Origin: Ilyomonas sp965277535
Lineage (GTDB): Bacteria > Bacteroidota > Bacteroidia > Chitinophagales > Chitinophagaceae
Reading direction: 5' to 3'
Assembly (NCBI GenBank): GCA_965277535.1
Contig: OZ255825.1
Location: forward strand, 3,348,001 to 3,412,000
DNA length: 64,000 nucleotides
The translations under genes and the position numbers were made by a program. Positions within the stretch are counted from its first letter, which is position 1. Each line of letters starts with the position of its first letter. A model generated the notes under the pieces. It did not search any database. It was given only the letters and a program-made list of their open reading frames with translations, and had not been told where the DNA came from. This document shows positions 18,784 through 27,479 of this stretch, one piece after another.

Positions 18784-19071
18784 TTTTAAATGAATATAGT
18801 TAGCCTATAACCTGGCGAGAGGCAGGAACTTTTGAAATCTGATAGCTGCTTATAACGCTGCCAAAAATAGGGAGAAATTATTTATACGAACAGGTGTAGC
18901 CTCATCATACAAAAAAATAGAAAGAAGGTTTGTTTTTGCCTTAATTTTTAAATGATTAATAAAACAAAAGGCAACACAGTCGTTCGCCAATCTTATTGAT
19001 TGCAATGATAACAAGATGAAAATATTTAAAAGAAGGGAAATGTTTAGCACCGTTTTGTGGCAGTTGTATGT

Positions 19072-19079
19072 TATTTTTG
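19072..19079 (+). promoter_or_regulatory. Candidate -7 element for the nuo operon
   Basis: TATTTTTG matches TAnnTTTG and ends 33 bp before the nuoB ATG. The 329-bp divergent gap between pfkA and nuoB (18784-19112) holds this element and no gene. It is too short to hold a normal nuoA. Confidence 0.45.
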
Positions 19080-19112
19080 TGAATCAATTTTTCTAAGAAA
19101 AAAGTTTTGATT

Positions 19113-19703
19113 ATGCCACGTCCAGTACGGTTTAACATACATCCCAAAGAACCTGATATTCATGATAACATTGCCATTGCCGAAGCGCCGGAAGGCAGCA
19201 ACGGAGAAGGTTTTTTCGCTACCAAGTTTGAAAGCGTTGTTGGGTTAGCCCGTAAAAATTCTTTATGGCCTCTGCCATTTGCTACTTCCTGTTGCGGTAT
19301 TGAATTTATGGCAACAATGGCTTCCACTTACGACCTTGCGCGCTTTGGCTCAGAGCGCTTGGGTTTCACGCCACGCCAATGCGATTTGCTAATGGTGATG
19401 GGAACCATTTCAAAAAAAATGGGACCCGTGTTGCGCCAGGTTTATTTACAGATGGCTGAACCACGATGGGTGTTGTCAGTTGGCGCTTGTGCTTGTTCGG
19501 GCGGTATTTTCGATACCTATTCTGTGCTGCAGGGCATTGACCAGATTATACCTGTTGATGTGTATGTGCCCGGCTGCCCACCTCGGCCGGAAGCCATTAT
19601 TGATGGTATTTTGCGCATACAGGATTTGGTGGGGCATGAAAGCTTGCGCAGAAGAAATGGTGAAGAATACAAAGCGTTGATGAGTAGTTATGGAATTCAG
19701 TAA
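19113..19703 (+). CDS. nuoB: NADH-quinone oxidoreductase subunit B
   Basis: About 196 aa from ATG 19113. A TTG two codons earlier is less likely. The N2 cluster cysteines are visible as the tandem pair in ATSCCGIEFMA, in GACACSGG, and in VYVPGCPPRPEA. NuoB carries cluster N2, the last iron-sulfur centre before quinone. It is the first gene of the nuo run here. nuoA, which usually precedes it, is not next to it. Confidence 0.97.
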   Translation: MPRPVRFNIHPKEPDIHDNIAIAEAPEGSNGEGFFATKFESVVGLARKNSLWPLPFATSCCGIEFMATMASTYDLARFGSERLGFTPRQCDLLMVMGTISKKMGPVLRQVYLQMAEPRWVLSVGACACSGGIFDTYSVLQGIDQIIPVDVYVPGCPPRPEAIIDGILRIQDLVGHESLRRRNGEEYKALMSSYGIQ

Positions 19704-19718
19704 AACAAACAACAATTG

Positions 19719-20246
19719 ATGCCACTCAATAACGAAACCATACAGCAGCAACTTACCGAAAAATGGGGCGAAACCATATCTGGCTTTCACGAGCCGTATG
19801 GAATGCTTACGTTTGAAGCACCGAAAGAATACAATTTAAAAATTCTGCAATGGCTGTATGATGAACTGGGTTTTCAGTTTTTAACTTCGGTTTGTGCGGT
19901 TCATTATCCCGATAACAAAGGTGCCGAGTTGGCTATTGTTTATCACTTGCACAACATGAGAGACAATGTACGCATCCGCTTTAAAGTGTTTACCGATATT
20001 CAGCAGCCGGATGTGTTTACTGCTACAAAATTGTTTGAAGCTGCTAACTGGCTGGAGCGTGAAGCGTACGATTTTTATGGCGTAAATTTTATTGGTCACC
20101 CCAATTTAAAACGCATACAGAATGTAGATGAAATGGATTATTTCCCGCAGCGTAAAGAGTATCCGCTGGAAGACCAAACACGCAGAGATAAAGACGATGA
20201 AATGTTTGGACGCGGCGGCACTCATGCGTTTTTGAATACGTTATAA
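19719..20246 (+). CDS. nuoC: NADH-quinone oxidoreductase subunit C
   Basis: About 175 aa from ATG 19719. The family signature is clear (LEREAYDFYGVNFIGHPNLKRI, then DYFPQRKEYPLED). NuoC is a 30-kDa-type connecting subunit that sits beside NuoD at the quinone site. It is a separate gene here, not fused to nuoD. It lies 15 bp after nuoB. Confidence 0.95.
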   Translation: MPLNNETIQQQLTEKWGETISGFHEPYGMLTFEAPKEYNLKILQWLYDELGFQFLTSVCAVHYPDNKGAELAIVYHLHNMRDNVRIRFKVFTDIQQPDVFTATKLFEAANWLEREAYDFYGVNFIGHPNLKRIQNVDEMDYFPQRKEYPLEDQTRRDKDDEMFGRGGTHAFLNTL

Positions 20247-20308
20247 TTTGCGCTTGCTGTTGTATCCTCATCCACCTATAATGAGGTTTATAAAAACAAA
20301 TTTAGCAC

Positions 20309-21544
20309 ATGCACACTTCAGAAATATCACATCATATAAAGTTGCCCGAAGGCTCTATCGGTAAGCAAACCACTACACTCAATCTGGGGCCTACGCATCC
20401 GGCAACGCATGGCGTATTCCAGAATATTTTAGAGTTGGATGGAGAGCGCATTGTAAGTGCCGAGCAAACCGTGGGTTATATTCACCGTGCTTACGAAAAG
20501 CTGGCAGAACGCAGGCCGTTATACCAAATCACGCCACTTACCGACCGCATGAATTATTGCAGTAGCCCCATCAACAACATGGGCTGGCACATGACCTGTG
20601 AAAAGCTATTACGCATCAAGCTGCCTAAGCGTGTAGATTACATGCGCATTATCATTATGGAACTGGCCCGCATTACTGATCATCTCATTTGCAACTCTGT
20701 TGTAGGTGTTGATGCAGGCGCTTTTACCGGATTTTTATATGTAATGCAATACAGGGAACTAGTATATGAAATTTACGAGGAAATCTGTGGCTCGCGACTT
20801 ACGACAAATATTGGCCGCATCGGTGGTTTCGAACGTAATTTTAATAATACTGCTTGGACTAAATTAGAGAAATTTTTAGATGAATATCCAAAAGTATTAG
20901 GAGAATTAAATTCATTACTGTTGCGAAACCGTATCTTCATGGAACGCTTAATTGGCGCAGGTCCTATCAACGCAGAGCGTGCTTTAAATTATGGTTTTAC
21001 CGGTCCGAATTTGCGTGCTGCCGGTGTGGATTATGATGTGCGTGTACAATCGCCTTATAGCAGTTATGAAGATTTTGATTTTACGATTCCGGTTGGTAAA
21101 ACAGGTGATTGTTACGACAGATTTTTGGTTCGCAATGAAGAAATGAAGCAATCGCTGAATATCATTACGCAGGCATATCGTAAAGTACAGGAATTTAAAG
21201 GCGCCGAAGCCGAAGTGTTTCATGCCGATATTCCTGAGTACTACCTTCCTAAAAAAGAAGATGTTTATACAAAAATGGAAGCCTTAATCTGGCATTTCAA
21301 AATCATCATGGGCGAAACCGAAATTCCCCGTGGTGAAGTGTATCATTGTGTGGAAGGTGGCAATGGTGAGCTTGGCTTCTACTTAATTTCTGATGGTGGA
21401 AGAACGCCGTATCGCCTGCATTTCCGCCGCCCTTGTTTCATTTATTATCAGGCTTATGAAGAACTTGTAAAAGGCGCCATGCTGAGCGATGCTATTATCA
21501 CAATGAGTTCGCTGAATTTGATAGCGGGGGAAATGGACGGATGA
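20309..21544 (+). CDS. nuoD: NADH-quinone oxidoreductase subunit D
   Basis: 411 aa, the 49-kDa-type subunit. Motifs: NLGPTHPATHGVFQ near the N-terminus (the His loop at the quinone pocket), RPLYQITPLTDRMNY, then IGAGPINAERALNYGFTGPNLRA and GETEIPRGEVYHCVEGGNGELGFYL. It forms the quinone-binding chamber with NuoB. Its stop overlaps the start of the next gene, which is not a nuo gene. Confidence 0.97.
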   Translation: MHTSEISHHIKLPEGSIGKQTTTLNLGPTHPATHGVFQNILELDGERIVSAEQTVGYIHRAYEKLAERRPLYQITPLTDRMNYCSSPINNMGWHMTCEKLLRIKLPKRVDYMRIIIMELARITDHLICNSVVGVDAGAFTGFLYVMQYRELVYEIYEEICGSRLTTNIGRIGGFERNFNNTAWTKLEKFLDEYPKVLGELNSLLLRNRIFMERLIGAGPINAERALNYGFTGPNLRAAGVDYDVRVQSPYSSYEDFDFTIPVGKTGDCYDRFLVRNEEMKQSLNIITQAYRKVQEFKGAEAEVFHADIPEYYLPKKEDVYTKMEALIWHFKIIMGETEIPRGEVYHCVEGGNGELGFYLISDGGRTPYRLHFRRPCFIYYQAYEELVKGAMLSDAIITMSSLNLIAGEMDG

Positions 21545-21771
21545 TGGAAAAGAAGAGACAAATAGAACCAGTTGGAAGAAAAGTTGGTTTTCAACAGGCC
21601 GAGGACGATGACATTTTTTATTGGGCTGATAAAACCTGGCAGGAACGCATAGCCGAAACGGAACGGTTGCGCAGATTAATTTGGACACACCGCTTTGGAG
21701 TGTATCCTGATAAATTCGAAAAAACCGGCCGGGTAATTTTGAAATCAGAATTAGAAGAGGATGATTTTTGA
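21541..21771 (+). CDS. Small hypothetical protein, partner of an AbiEii-like nucleotidyltransferase
   Basis: 76 aa. It starts at ATG 21541, or at the next codon, also ATG. The start overlaps the nuoD stop by four bases (ATGA) and the 3' end overlaps the following nucleotidyltransferase by 11 bp, so all are translationally linked. The protein is highly charged, with KVGFQQAEDDDIFYWADKT, an ERLRRLIW segment and an acidic tail. Short proteins of this shape often precede AbiEii/DUF6036-like nucleotidyltransferases in Bacteroidota and may act as antitoxin or partner. That role is inference. Confidence 0.75.
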   Translation: MMEKKRQIEPVGRKVGFQQAEDDDIFYWADKTWQERIAETERLRRLIWTHRFGVYPDKFEKTGRVILKSELEEDDF

Positions 21772-22222
21772 TTCTTTGTTTCTTGAGTTTATTGAATTGC
21801 TAAATAAAAATGAAGTAAAATACATTTTAATTGGCGGATATGCAGTGATAATAAATGGTGTGAACCGAACAACAGGAGACATGGATATTCTGATAGAAAG
21901 AAATGTCCAAAATGCTGAGAAAGTATTGAAAGTGATAGATGATTTTGGTTTGGGAAGCATTGGCTTTACAGTTAACGATTTGATGGAAGAAGATAATATT
22001 GTGCAGATGGGACGAATTCCCTACCGGATAGACATTTTGAACACAATTCCGGGGGTTAAATTTGAAGAAGCTTACTCTGAAAGCAGATTATATACAGAAG
22101 ACGGAATTGATATAAGGTGCATTCATATCAATCATCTTATTAGTAATAAACTAGCAGTAAAAAGAAATAAAGATTTGGCTGATGCAAAGGCACTGCAAAA
22201 AATTGTAAACAGGCGGAAATAA
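21761..22222 (+). CDS. AbiEii/DUF6036-like nucleotidyltransferase
   Basis: 153 aa with a minimal nucleotidyltransferase fold: YILIGGYAVIINGVNRTTGDMDILIE at residues 21-46, with Gly25-Gly26 and the metal-binding pair Asp40 and Asp42. LIEF-like helices precede it, and a C-terminal helical part (SNKLAVKRNKDLADAKALQKI) follows. Members related to AbiEii add nucleotides to RNA or protein targets and act as toxins. The gene overlaps its small partner by 11 bp and ends 9 bp before nuoE. It is more AT-rich than nuoD and nuoE, which suggests acquisition. Confidence 0.8.
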   Translation: MIFDSLFLEFIELLNKNEVKYILIGGYAVIINGVNRTTGDMDILIERNVQNAEKVLKVIDDFGLGSIGFTVNDLMEEDNIVQMGRIPYRIDILNTIPGVKFEEAYSESRLYTEDGIDIRCIHINHLISNKLAVKRNKDLADAKALQKIVNRRK

Positions 22223-22231
22223 CAAAAACAA

Positions 22232-22729
22232 ATGACATTCTCACAAGATAAACTCAACAAAGTCCAGGAAATCATTGCCCGTTATCCAGAAGGCAAACAA
22301 AAAAGTGCGTTGCTTCCGGTGCTTCATCTGGCACAGGAAGAAAACGGAGGATGGTTGAGTGTAGATGCTATGGATTATGTAGCTTCTCTCTTACAAATTA
22401 CGCCAATTGAAGTGTATGAAGTGGCTACGTTTTACAGCATGTACAATTTAAAGCCCATTGGTAAATACATGTTTGAAGTATGTCAAACAGGTCCTTGCAT
22501 GTTGCGTGGCAGCGATAACATTATCGAATACATTCAGCAAAAGCTAGGCATTAAAAACGGTGAAACAACGCAGGATGGTTTGTTCACCTTAAAAACAGTG
22601 GAATGTCTCGGAGCTTGCGGCTATGCACCGATGATGCAATTAGGCAAACATTTTCGTGAACATCTGACAAAAGACAAAGTAGATGCGATTATAGAAGAGT
22701 GCGTGAAGAATGCAGTAGCAAATAATTAG
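22232..22729 (+). CDS. nuoE: NADH-quinone oxidoreductase subunit E
   Basis: 165 aa. The [2Fe-2S] cluster N1a ligands are in VCQTGPCMLRGS and in VECLGACGYAPMM. NuoE sits beside NuoF in the NADH-oxidising module. It lies between two non-nuo cassettes, 9 bp from the upstream one and 9 bp from the downstream one. Confidence 0.96.
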   Translation: MTFSQDKLNKVQEIIARYPEGKQKSALLPVLHLAQEENGGWLSVDAMDYVASLLQITPIEVYEVATFYSMYNLKPIGKYMFEVCQTGPCMLRGSDNIIEYIQQKLGIKNGETTQDGLFTLKTVECLGACGYAPMMQLGKHFREHLTKDKVDAIIEECVKNAVANN

Positions 22730-22738
22730 GCTTAATTA

Positions 22739-23908
22739 ATGAGTAGAATTGATAAAATAGAAATTAGAAATTTTAAGAAATTCTATTATCTAACTTTAGA
22801 TAATTTAAGTTCATTTAATTTAATTACAGGTGACAATAATATTGGAAAAACTACCCTTTTAGAAGCCATAATTGTAATTCAAGACGATATTAATATAAGT
22901 CTTGAGTATTTACATAGAACTCTTTGTATAAAAAACCTTCATATTCACCCTAAAAGAATTAATAGTAAGAATCCATCTTTTCCTTCTGAAAGTTATTTTT
23001 CTTCTATCAAGAATACATTAAGTGAACCAATAGAATTTACTTGGTATGAAAAAGAAAAAAGTCACTCTATTAGTTTTCAAGATTGTACAATAGAGGAATT
23101 AACCGAAGAAGATTTTGAAAAGCAAAAGCCTGATAATTATAATGTAAGAAATACAAAGTATTGGGTTAAGATATTTAAAGATGGTAAGTTCGATGAGTTG
23201 CAGTGGATGTATTTGGATGATTTCAAACGTGATTTAAAATATGATTATTGGCCCTTAATTTCATTTAATGCCGGCTTTGCATATGATGTTAATCGCTATT
23301 ACATAGAAAATATTGGGGTTGATGACGAAACTGTAATTCATAGCAATGGTGGAGTTGACGAGCAAATTGAATTAAGATTTAAAACTTTAGATTTTGAACA
23401 AAAAAAAGCTTTTATCGACACTCTCTCTTTGTTTGTATCTGATATTGAGGATACTACAATTAAGAACTACTATGGAAGGGACATGCTTGCAGTTAAATCA
23501 AAAGCATTCAATGATTATCAACCAGTAACATTCTGGGGAGAGGGTTTTAATAAATTTATTTGTTACCTTTTAGAGATTATTCAGTGTCAAGGAGAAAGGA
23601 TCTTGATAGATGAAATAGATACAGGAATCCATTGGTCTAAATTGGAAAAATTCTGGAAATATATTATTCAATCTTGTAAAGCTAATGATGTTCAACTGTT
23701 TGCTACAACTCACAGTCAAGAATGTATAAAAGCATTTGTAAAGGCTGGTGAAGAATTAGAATTAGAAGATTTAAGATTAATTGAGATTGAAGAATTTGAA
23801 ACAAAGAGTGAGAAAAAGAAAACAGTAAGTACAACTTATGACCGCGAAACTTTGAAGTTTAAAATTGAAACAGAAACAAATGTTCGCGGAGGAGATGTAT
23901 GGGCTTAG
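22739..23908 (+). CDS. OLD-like AAA ATPase (AAA_15/AAA_21), putative defence protein
   Basis: 389 aa. The N-terminus is typical of OLD/RecF/ABC-type ATPases (IDKIEIRNFKKFYYLTLDNL), with Walker A GDNNIGKTT at residues 31-39. The signature-to-Walker B region is at about 285-296 (GERILIDEIDTG), and the switch histidine is in ATTHSQE at about 322-328. There is no TOPRIM domain in this protein. The next gene, overlapping by 10 bp, supplies a TOPRIM-like protein. Such split ATPase plus TOPRIM pairs include the anti-phage PARIS and related OLD systems. The gene is clearly more AT-rich than the nuo genes and sits 9 bp after nuoE. Confidence 0.85.
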   Translation: MSRIDKIEIRNFKKFYYLTLDNLSSFNLITGDNNIGKTTLLEAIIVIQDDINISLEYLHRTLCIKNLHIHPKRINSKNPSFPSESYFSSIKNTLSEPIEFTWYEKEKSHSISFQDCTIEELTEEDFEKQKPDNYNVRNTKYWVKIFKDGKFDELQWMYLDDFKRDLKYDYWPLISFNAGFAYDVNRYYIENIGVDDETVIHSNGGVDEQIELRFKTLDFEQKKAFIDTLSLFVSDIEDTTIKNYYGRDMLAVKSKAFNDYQPVTFWGEGFNKFICYLLEIIQCQGERILIDEIDTGIHWSKLEKFWKYIIQSCKANDVQLFATTHSQECIKAFVKAGEELELEDLRLIEIEEFETKSEKKKTVSTTYDRETLKFKIETETNVRGGDVWA

Positions 23909-24543
23909 ACATTCGGCAGCTAAACATTTTTGTTGAAGGTGATGCTGACAGAGTTTTTATTCGCGATGTTCTAAAAGTATTTTATCAAATAAGTTTAAAC
24001 GAGAGTCAATTAAAAGAAACTGTTTTTGTTTGTAAGTCATACAACAATCTTAAGCACCACAAAGACGAATTTTTAAAAGTAAATGTTGGCGGTAAAAAGG
24101 AGGGTGGAAGAAATGTTGTAATTTTTGATGCTGATATTACAGGAAACGCAGAGAATAATGGTTTTGAAAGCAAATGCAATTATCTTGATAATATAAAAGC
24201 TGAATTAGAAGTTAACTTTGATTATTATTTATTTCCAGACAACTTTTTAGATGGAACACTTGAAATTTTTTTGGAAGCTTGCATACCAGATAAACATCAA
24301 AGACTAATGAGTTGCTGGAACGATTTAGAAAAATGTGTTTCGATGGATGCCTATACAATTCCAGCAGATAAATCAAGGATTTATTTTTACTTAGAATGTT
24401 TACATGGTCATACGGCTAACGAAAAAGGAAAAATAAAAGACCCTAATAGAAATTATACAGACGAAAATCTTTGGATTTTTGATTTTGTAAATAATAATAC
24501 GGTTAAAAGACTAAAAGAATTTTTAGATATATATCTACTTTAA
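23899..24543 (+). CDS. TOPRIM-like (DUF3226-type) partner of the AAA ATPase
   Basis: 214 aa. NIFVEGDADRVFIRDVL (residues 9-25) carries the first TOPRIM-type glutamate, and VVIFDADITG (about 74-83) carries the DxD pair. These are the metal-binding residues expected of an OLD-family nuclease half. The rest (FLEACIPDKHQRLM, YLECLHGHTANEKGK) resembles DUF3226-like proteins. The start overlaps the ATPase gene by 10 bp and the stop is 3 bp before nuoF. With the ATPase it may sense infection and cut nucleic acid. The activity is inferred from motifs only. Confidence 0.75.
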   Translation: MGLDIRQLNIFVEGDADRVFIRDVLKVFYQISLNESQLKETVFVCKSYNNLKHHKDEFLKVNVGGKKEGGRNVVIFDADITGNAENNGFESKCNYLDNIKAELEVNFDYYLFPDNFLDGTLEIFLEACIPDKHQRLMSCWNDLEKCVSMDAYTIPADKSRIYFYLECLHGHTANEKGKIKDPNRNYTDENLWIFDFVNNNTVKRLKEFLDIYLL

Positions 24544-24546
24544 ATA

Positions 24547-25896
24547 ATGGCAACAAAATTATTAATAGACAAAGCCAACATTGAAGGCATCCGCTACTAC
24601 GACACATGGCGCAAGAACGGCGGCTATACTGCTGTTGAAAAAGCTATGAAAATGTCGCCCGAAGCCATTGTGGAAGAAGTGAAAAAAAGTGGCTTACGTG
24701 GCAGGGGCGGCGCAGGCTTTCCCACAGGTTTAAAGTGGAGTTTTATTGCGAAGCCCGAAGGCGTGCCTCGCCATTTGGTATGCAATGCCGATGAAAGCGA
24801 ACCGGGTACATTCAAAGACCGTTACCTGATGGAGTTTTTACCTCATCTGCTAATTGAAGGGCTAATCATTAGTTCGTATGCGCTTGGCAGCAATGCCACT
24901 TACATTTATATCCGGGGCGAATACGCCTGGATTCCTGATATATTGGAACAAGCGATAAATGAGGCAAAACAGGCCGGCTTCCTTGGTAAAAACATTTTGG
25001 GTTCTGGCTTCGATTGCGAGATTTATGTACATCGCGGTGCAGGTGCTTACATCTGCGGCGAAGAAACCGCATTGATTGAAAGCTTGGAAGGTAAACGTGG
25101 CAATCCCCGCATTAAGCCGCCATTTCCTGCTATCAAAGGAGCGTGGGACCGGCCAACAGTGGTGAACAATGTAGAAACCCTGGCTGCTGTGGTTCCTATT
25201 ATTAATTTGGGTGGCGAAGAGTATGCAAAAATTGGCGTTGGAAAATCAACCGGCACAAAATTGATTTCGGCTTGTGGTAACATCAACAAACCCGGTGTGT
25301 ACGAAATAGACATGACAATTTCCGTAGAAGAATTTATTTATAGTGACGACTATTGCGGTGGCATTCCCAACGGCAAGCGGCTCAAAGCCTGTATTGCCGG
25401 CGGTTCTTCAGTTCCTATTTTGCCAGCTAATTTGTTGCTCAAAACAGCAAAAGGCGAAACCCGCATAATGAACTATGAAAGCCTGAGCGACGGCGGTTTT
25501 GCTACTGGCAGCATGATGGGAAGCGGCGGTTTTATTGTGTTTGATGAAGACCAATGTGTGGTTCGTCATACATTTACATTGGCTCGCTTTTATCGCCATG
25601 AAAGTTGTGGACAGTGTTCGCCTTGCCGCGAAGGAACCGGCTGGATGGAAAAGATTTTAAAAAATATTGAATACGGCAAAGGCAAGTTGAGTGACATAGA
25701 TTTGTTGTGGGATATTCAGCGCAAAATTGAAGGCAATACCATTTGTCCGTTAGGAGACGCCGCAGCTTGGCCGGTTGCTGCTGCTATTCGTCATTTCAGG
25801 GATGAATTTGAATGGCATGTATTGAATCCCGAGGAATGCTTAACGCGCAATTATGGATTGGCACATTATGCCGATGAACGTGAAGTGGTGGCGTAG
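24547..25896 (+). CDS. nuoF: NADH-quinone oxidoreductase subunit F
   Basis: 449 aa, the 51-kDa-type subunit. The FMN/NADH site is GLRGRGGAGFPTGLKW, with CNADESEPGTFKDR following. The N3 [4Fe-4S] ligands are in ESCGQCSPCREG and in NTICPLGD. It accepts hydride from NADH. It begins 3 bp after the TOPRIM-like gene. Codon use and base composition return to that of the other nuo genes. Confidence 0.97.
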   Translation: MATKLLIDKANIEGIRYYDTWRKNGGYTAVEKAMKMSPEAIVEEVKKSGLRGRGGAGFPTGLKWSFIAKPEGVPRHLVCNADESEPGTFKDRYLMEFLPHLLIEGLIISSYALGSNATYIYIRGEYAWIPDILEQAINEAKQAGFLGKNILGSGFDCEIYVHRGAGAYICGEETALIESLEGKRGNPRIKPPFPAIKGAWDRPTVVNNVETLAAVVPIINLGGEEYAKIGVGKSTGTKLISACGNINKPGVYEIDMTISVEEFIYSDDYCGGIPNGKRLKACIAGGSSVPILPANLLLKTAKGETRIMNYESLSDGGFATGSMMGSGGFIVFDEDQCVVRHTFTLARFYRHESCGQCSPCREGTGWMEKILKNIEYGKGKLSDIDLLWDIQRKIEGNTICPLGDAAAWPVAAAIRHFRDEFEWHVLNPEECLTRNYGLAHYADEREVVA

Positions 25897-25897
25897 T

Positions 25898-25940
25898 CTG
25901 AACCGGGATTTATATGATTACTGGGATGTTTAGGATTGGA
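25898..25940. repeat. Interspersed repeat half-element (CTGAACCGGGATT type)
   Basis: TCTGAACCGGGATT directly after the nuoF stop, followed by ATATGATTACTGGGATG-like text. The same core occurs at 28929 (and inverted at 29049-29063) and at 43082-43216. It lies in the 184-bp nuoF-nuoG gap, which holds no gene. Confidence 0.65.
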
Positions 25941-26080
25941 TTTTAAAACGATAAGACAATTGTAAATATTGATCGAGAACTCTCTACTCTCGATAGTCTT
26001 GGGAGTTTAAACTACCATCATAAATAATGGGTAAAAACAAACAAGAAATATAAATTACTTCGGATAGATAAATTGTTACA

Positions 26081-27166
26081 ATGGCAGAAGCAACACAAAC
26101 TCCTTTATTTAAAGTAACGATAGACAACATAACGGTAGAAGTACCGGCTGGCACTTCTATATTGGAAGCCGCCCGCAAAATTGGTGGCGAAGTAGCGCCA
26201 CCTGCCATGTGCTATTACAGCAAGCTCAAAGGCAGTGGTGGTAAGTGTCGCACGTGTTTGGTAGAAGTGAGCAAAGGCTCTGATAAAGATCCCCGTCCCA
26301 TGCCAAAGCTTGTTGCTTCTTGTCGTACCACCGTGATGGATGGTATGGAAGTGAAAAATCTTACCAGCGAAAAAGTAATAGATGCGAGAGCCGGTGTGGT
26401 TGAATTTTTATTAATTAACCATCCGCTCGATTGTCCCATCTGCGACCAGGCAGGCGAATGTCATTTGCAGGATTTAAGCTATGAACATGGCAAAGCCGGT
26501 ACTCGTTATGAGTTTCAGAGGCGCACTTTTGCAAAGCATAGCTTAGGTCCATATATTCAACTTCACATGACGCGCTGTATTCTTTGTTATCGTTGTGTAT
26601 TTACTGCAGACCAAATGACCAACAACAGAATTCACGGTGTGCTGGATAGAGGTGATCATTCTGAAATAGCAACTTATATTGAAAAAAGCTTAGATAATGA
26701 TTTTATAGGCAATGTAATTGATGTTTGTCCGGTTGGAGCATTAACTGATAGAACCTTCCGTTTTAAAAACCGTGTATGGTTTTTAAAGCCGATGGATGCT
26801 CACCGCGATTGTCCAAAATGTTCCGGTAAGGTAACGCTTTGGAACCGGGGCGATGAAGTGTTTCGTGTAACCGCTAGAAAAGATGAATGGGGTGAAGTAG
26901 AAGATTGGATTTGCAATGAATGCCGTTTCGAAAAAAAGAAGACAAGCGATTGGATTATTGAAGGGCCACGTAACATTGACCGGCATTCTGTTATTGCGCA
27001 AGGGCATTATGTAAATGCTGTTGAGCCACCCGAATTTTTACCTGAATTAATGGCAAGAGAACCGCGCCTGATGCTCGACATTCATGACGTAAGCAAAGTG
27101 AATGAGCCGCAAAATGATTTAAGCTTGCTGGAAGGTCCGGCACATTCCGACGATTTTGTAAGTTAA
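26081..27166 (+). CDS. nuoG: NADH-quinone oxidoreductase subunit G, short form
   Basis: 361 aa. It has the [2Fe-2S] ferredoxin part (CYYSKLKGSGGKCRTCLVEV), the His-Cys3 [4Fe-4S] motif region (CPICDQAGECHLQD), a further cluster region (HMTRCILCYRCVF, then DVCPVGALTD), and a small Cys4 segment (DCPKCSGKV and CNECRF). It lacks the long molybdopterin-type C-terminal domain of E. coli NuoG. Short NuoG proteins are usual in Bacteroidota, so I do not call it truncated. It is followed after 1 bp by the MNT gene. Confidence 0.93.
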   Translation: MAEATQTPLFKVTIDNITVEVPAGTSILEAARKIGGEVAPPAMCYYSKLKGSGGKCRTCLVEVSKGSDKDPRPMPKLVASCRTTVMDGMEVKNLTSEKVIDARAGVVEFLLINHPLDCPICDQAGECHLQDLSYEHGKAGTRYEFQRRTFAKHSLGPYIQLHMTRCILCYRCVFTADQMTNNRIHGVLDRGDHSEIATYIEKSLDNDFIGNVIDVCPVGALTDRTFRFKNRVWFLKPMDAHRDCPKCSGKVTLWNRGDEVFRVTARKDEWGEVEDWICNECRFEKKKTSDWIIEGPRNIDRHSVIAQGHYVNAVEPPEFLPELMAREPRLMLDIHDVSKVNEPQNDLSLLEGPAHSDDFVS

Positions 27167-27167
27167 A

Positions 27168-27479
27168 ATGAATGAGCAGGAAACGATATTGCACGATATT
27201 AAAAGAGCCGTTTTATCAGTAGATAATTCGGCGGATGTTTTATTGTTTGGTTCCCGTGCGCGCGGCGATTTTCACGGAGAAAGCGATTGGGATATTTTGA
27301 TTCTGACGAATGAAGAAGTGAACAATGACTTTCACTCCAAACTGTTTTCTGCTTTGTTACCCTTAGAAATGAAACATGGAATTAACGTCAGCCCGATTGT
27401 AAGAACAAGAGTTGTTTGGAATCATTCAATGCATACGGATTTGTATATTAATATTTACCAGGAAGGCGTAGTGTTATGA
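27168..27479 (+). CDS. MNT-type minimal nucleotidyltransferase (MntA-like)
   Basis: 103 aa, a minimal nucleotidyltransferase: LLFGSRARGDFHGESDWDILIL at residues 25-46, with Gly28-Ser29 and Asp40/Asp42. MNT proteins pair with HEPN proteins. In the MntA-HepT system the MNT adds AMP groups to the HEPN toxin and silences it. The gene starts 1 bp after nuoG and overlaps the next gene at ATGA. The neighbour is a HEPN protein, which fits this reading. Antitoxin action here is inferred. Confidence 0.85.
   Translation: MNEQETILHDIKRAVLSVDNSADVLLFGSRARGDFHGESDWDILILTNEEVNNDFHSKLFSALLPLEMKHGINVSPIVRTRVVWNHSMHTDLYINIYQEGVVL

Noticed and set aside
26081..27166. NuoG seemed truncated, as the molybdopterin-type domain is missing
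   Set aside because: Short NuoG is usual in Bacteroidota. All expected cluster motifs are present and the stop is clean.
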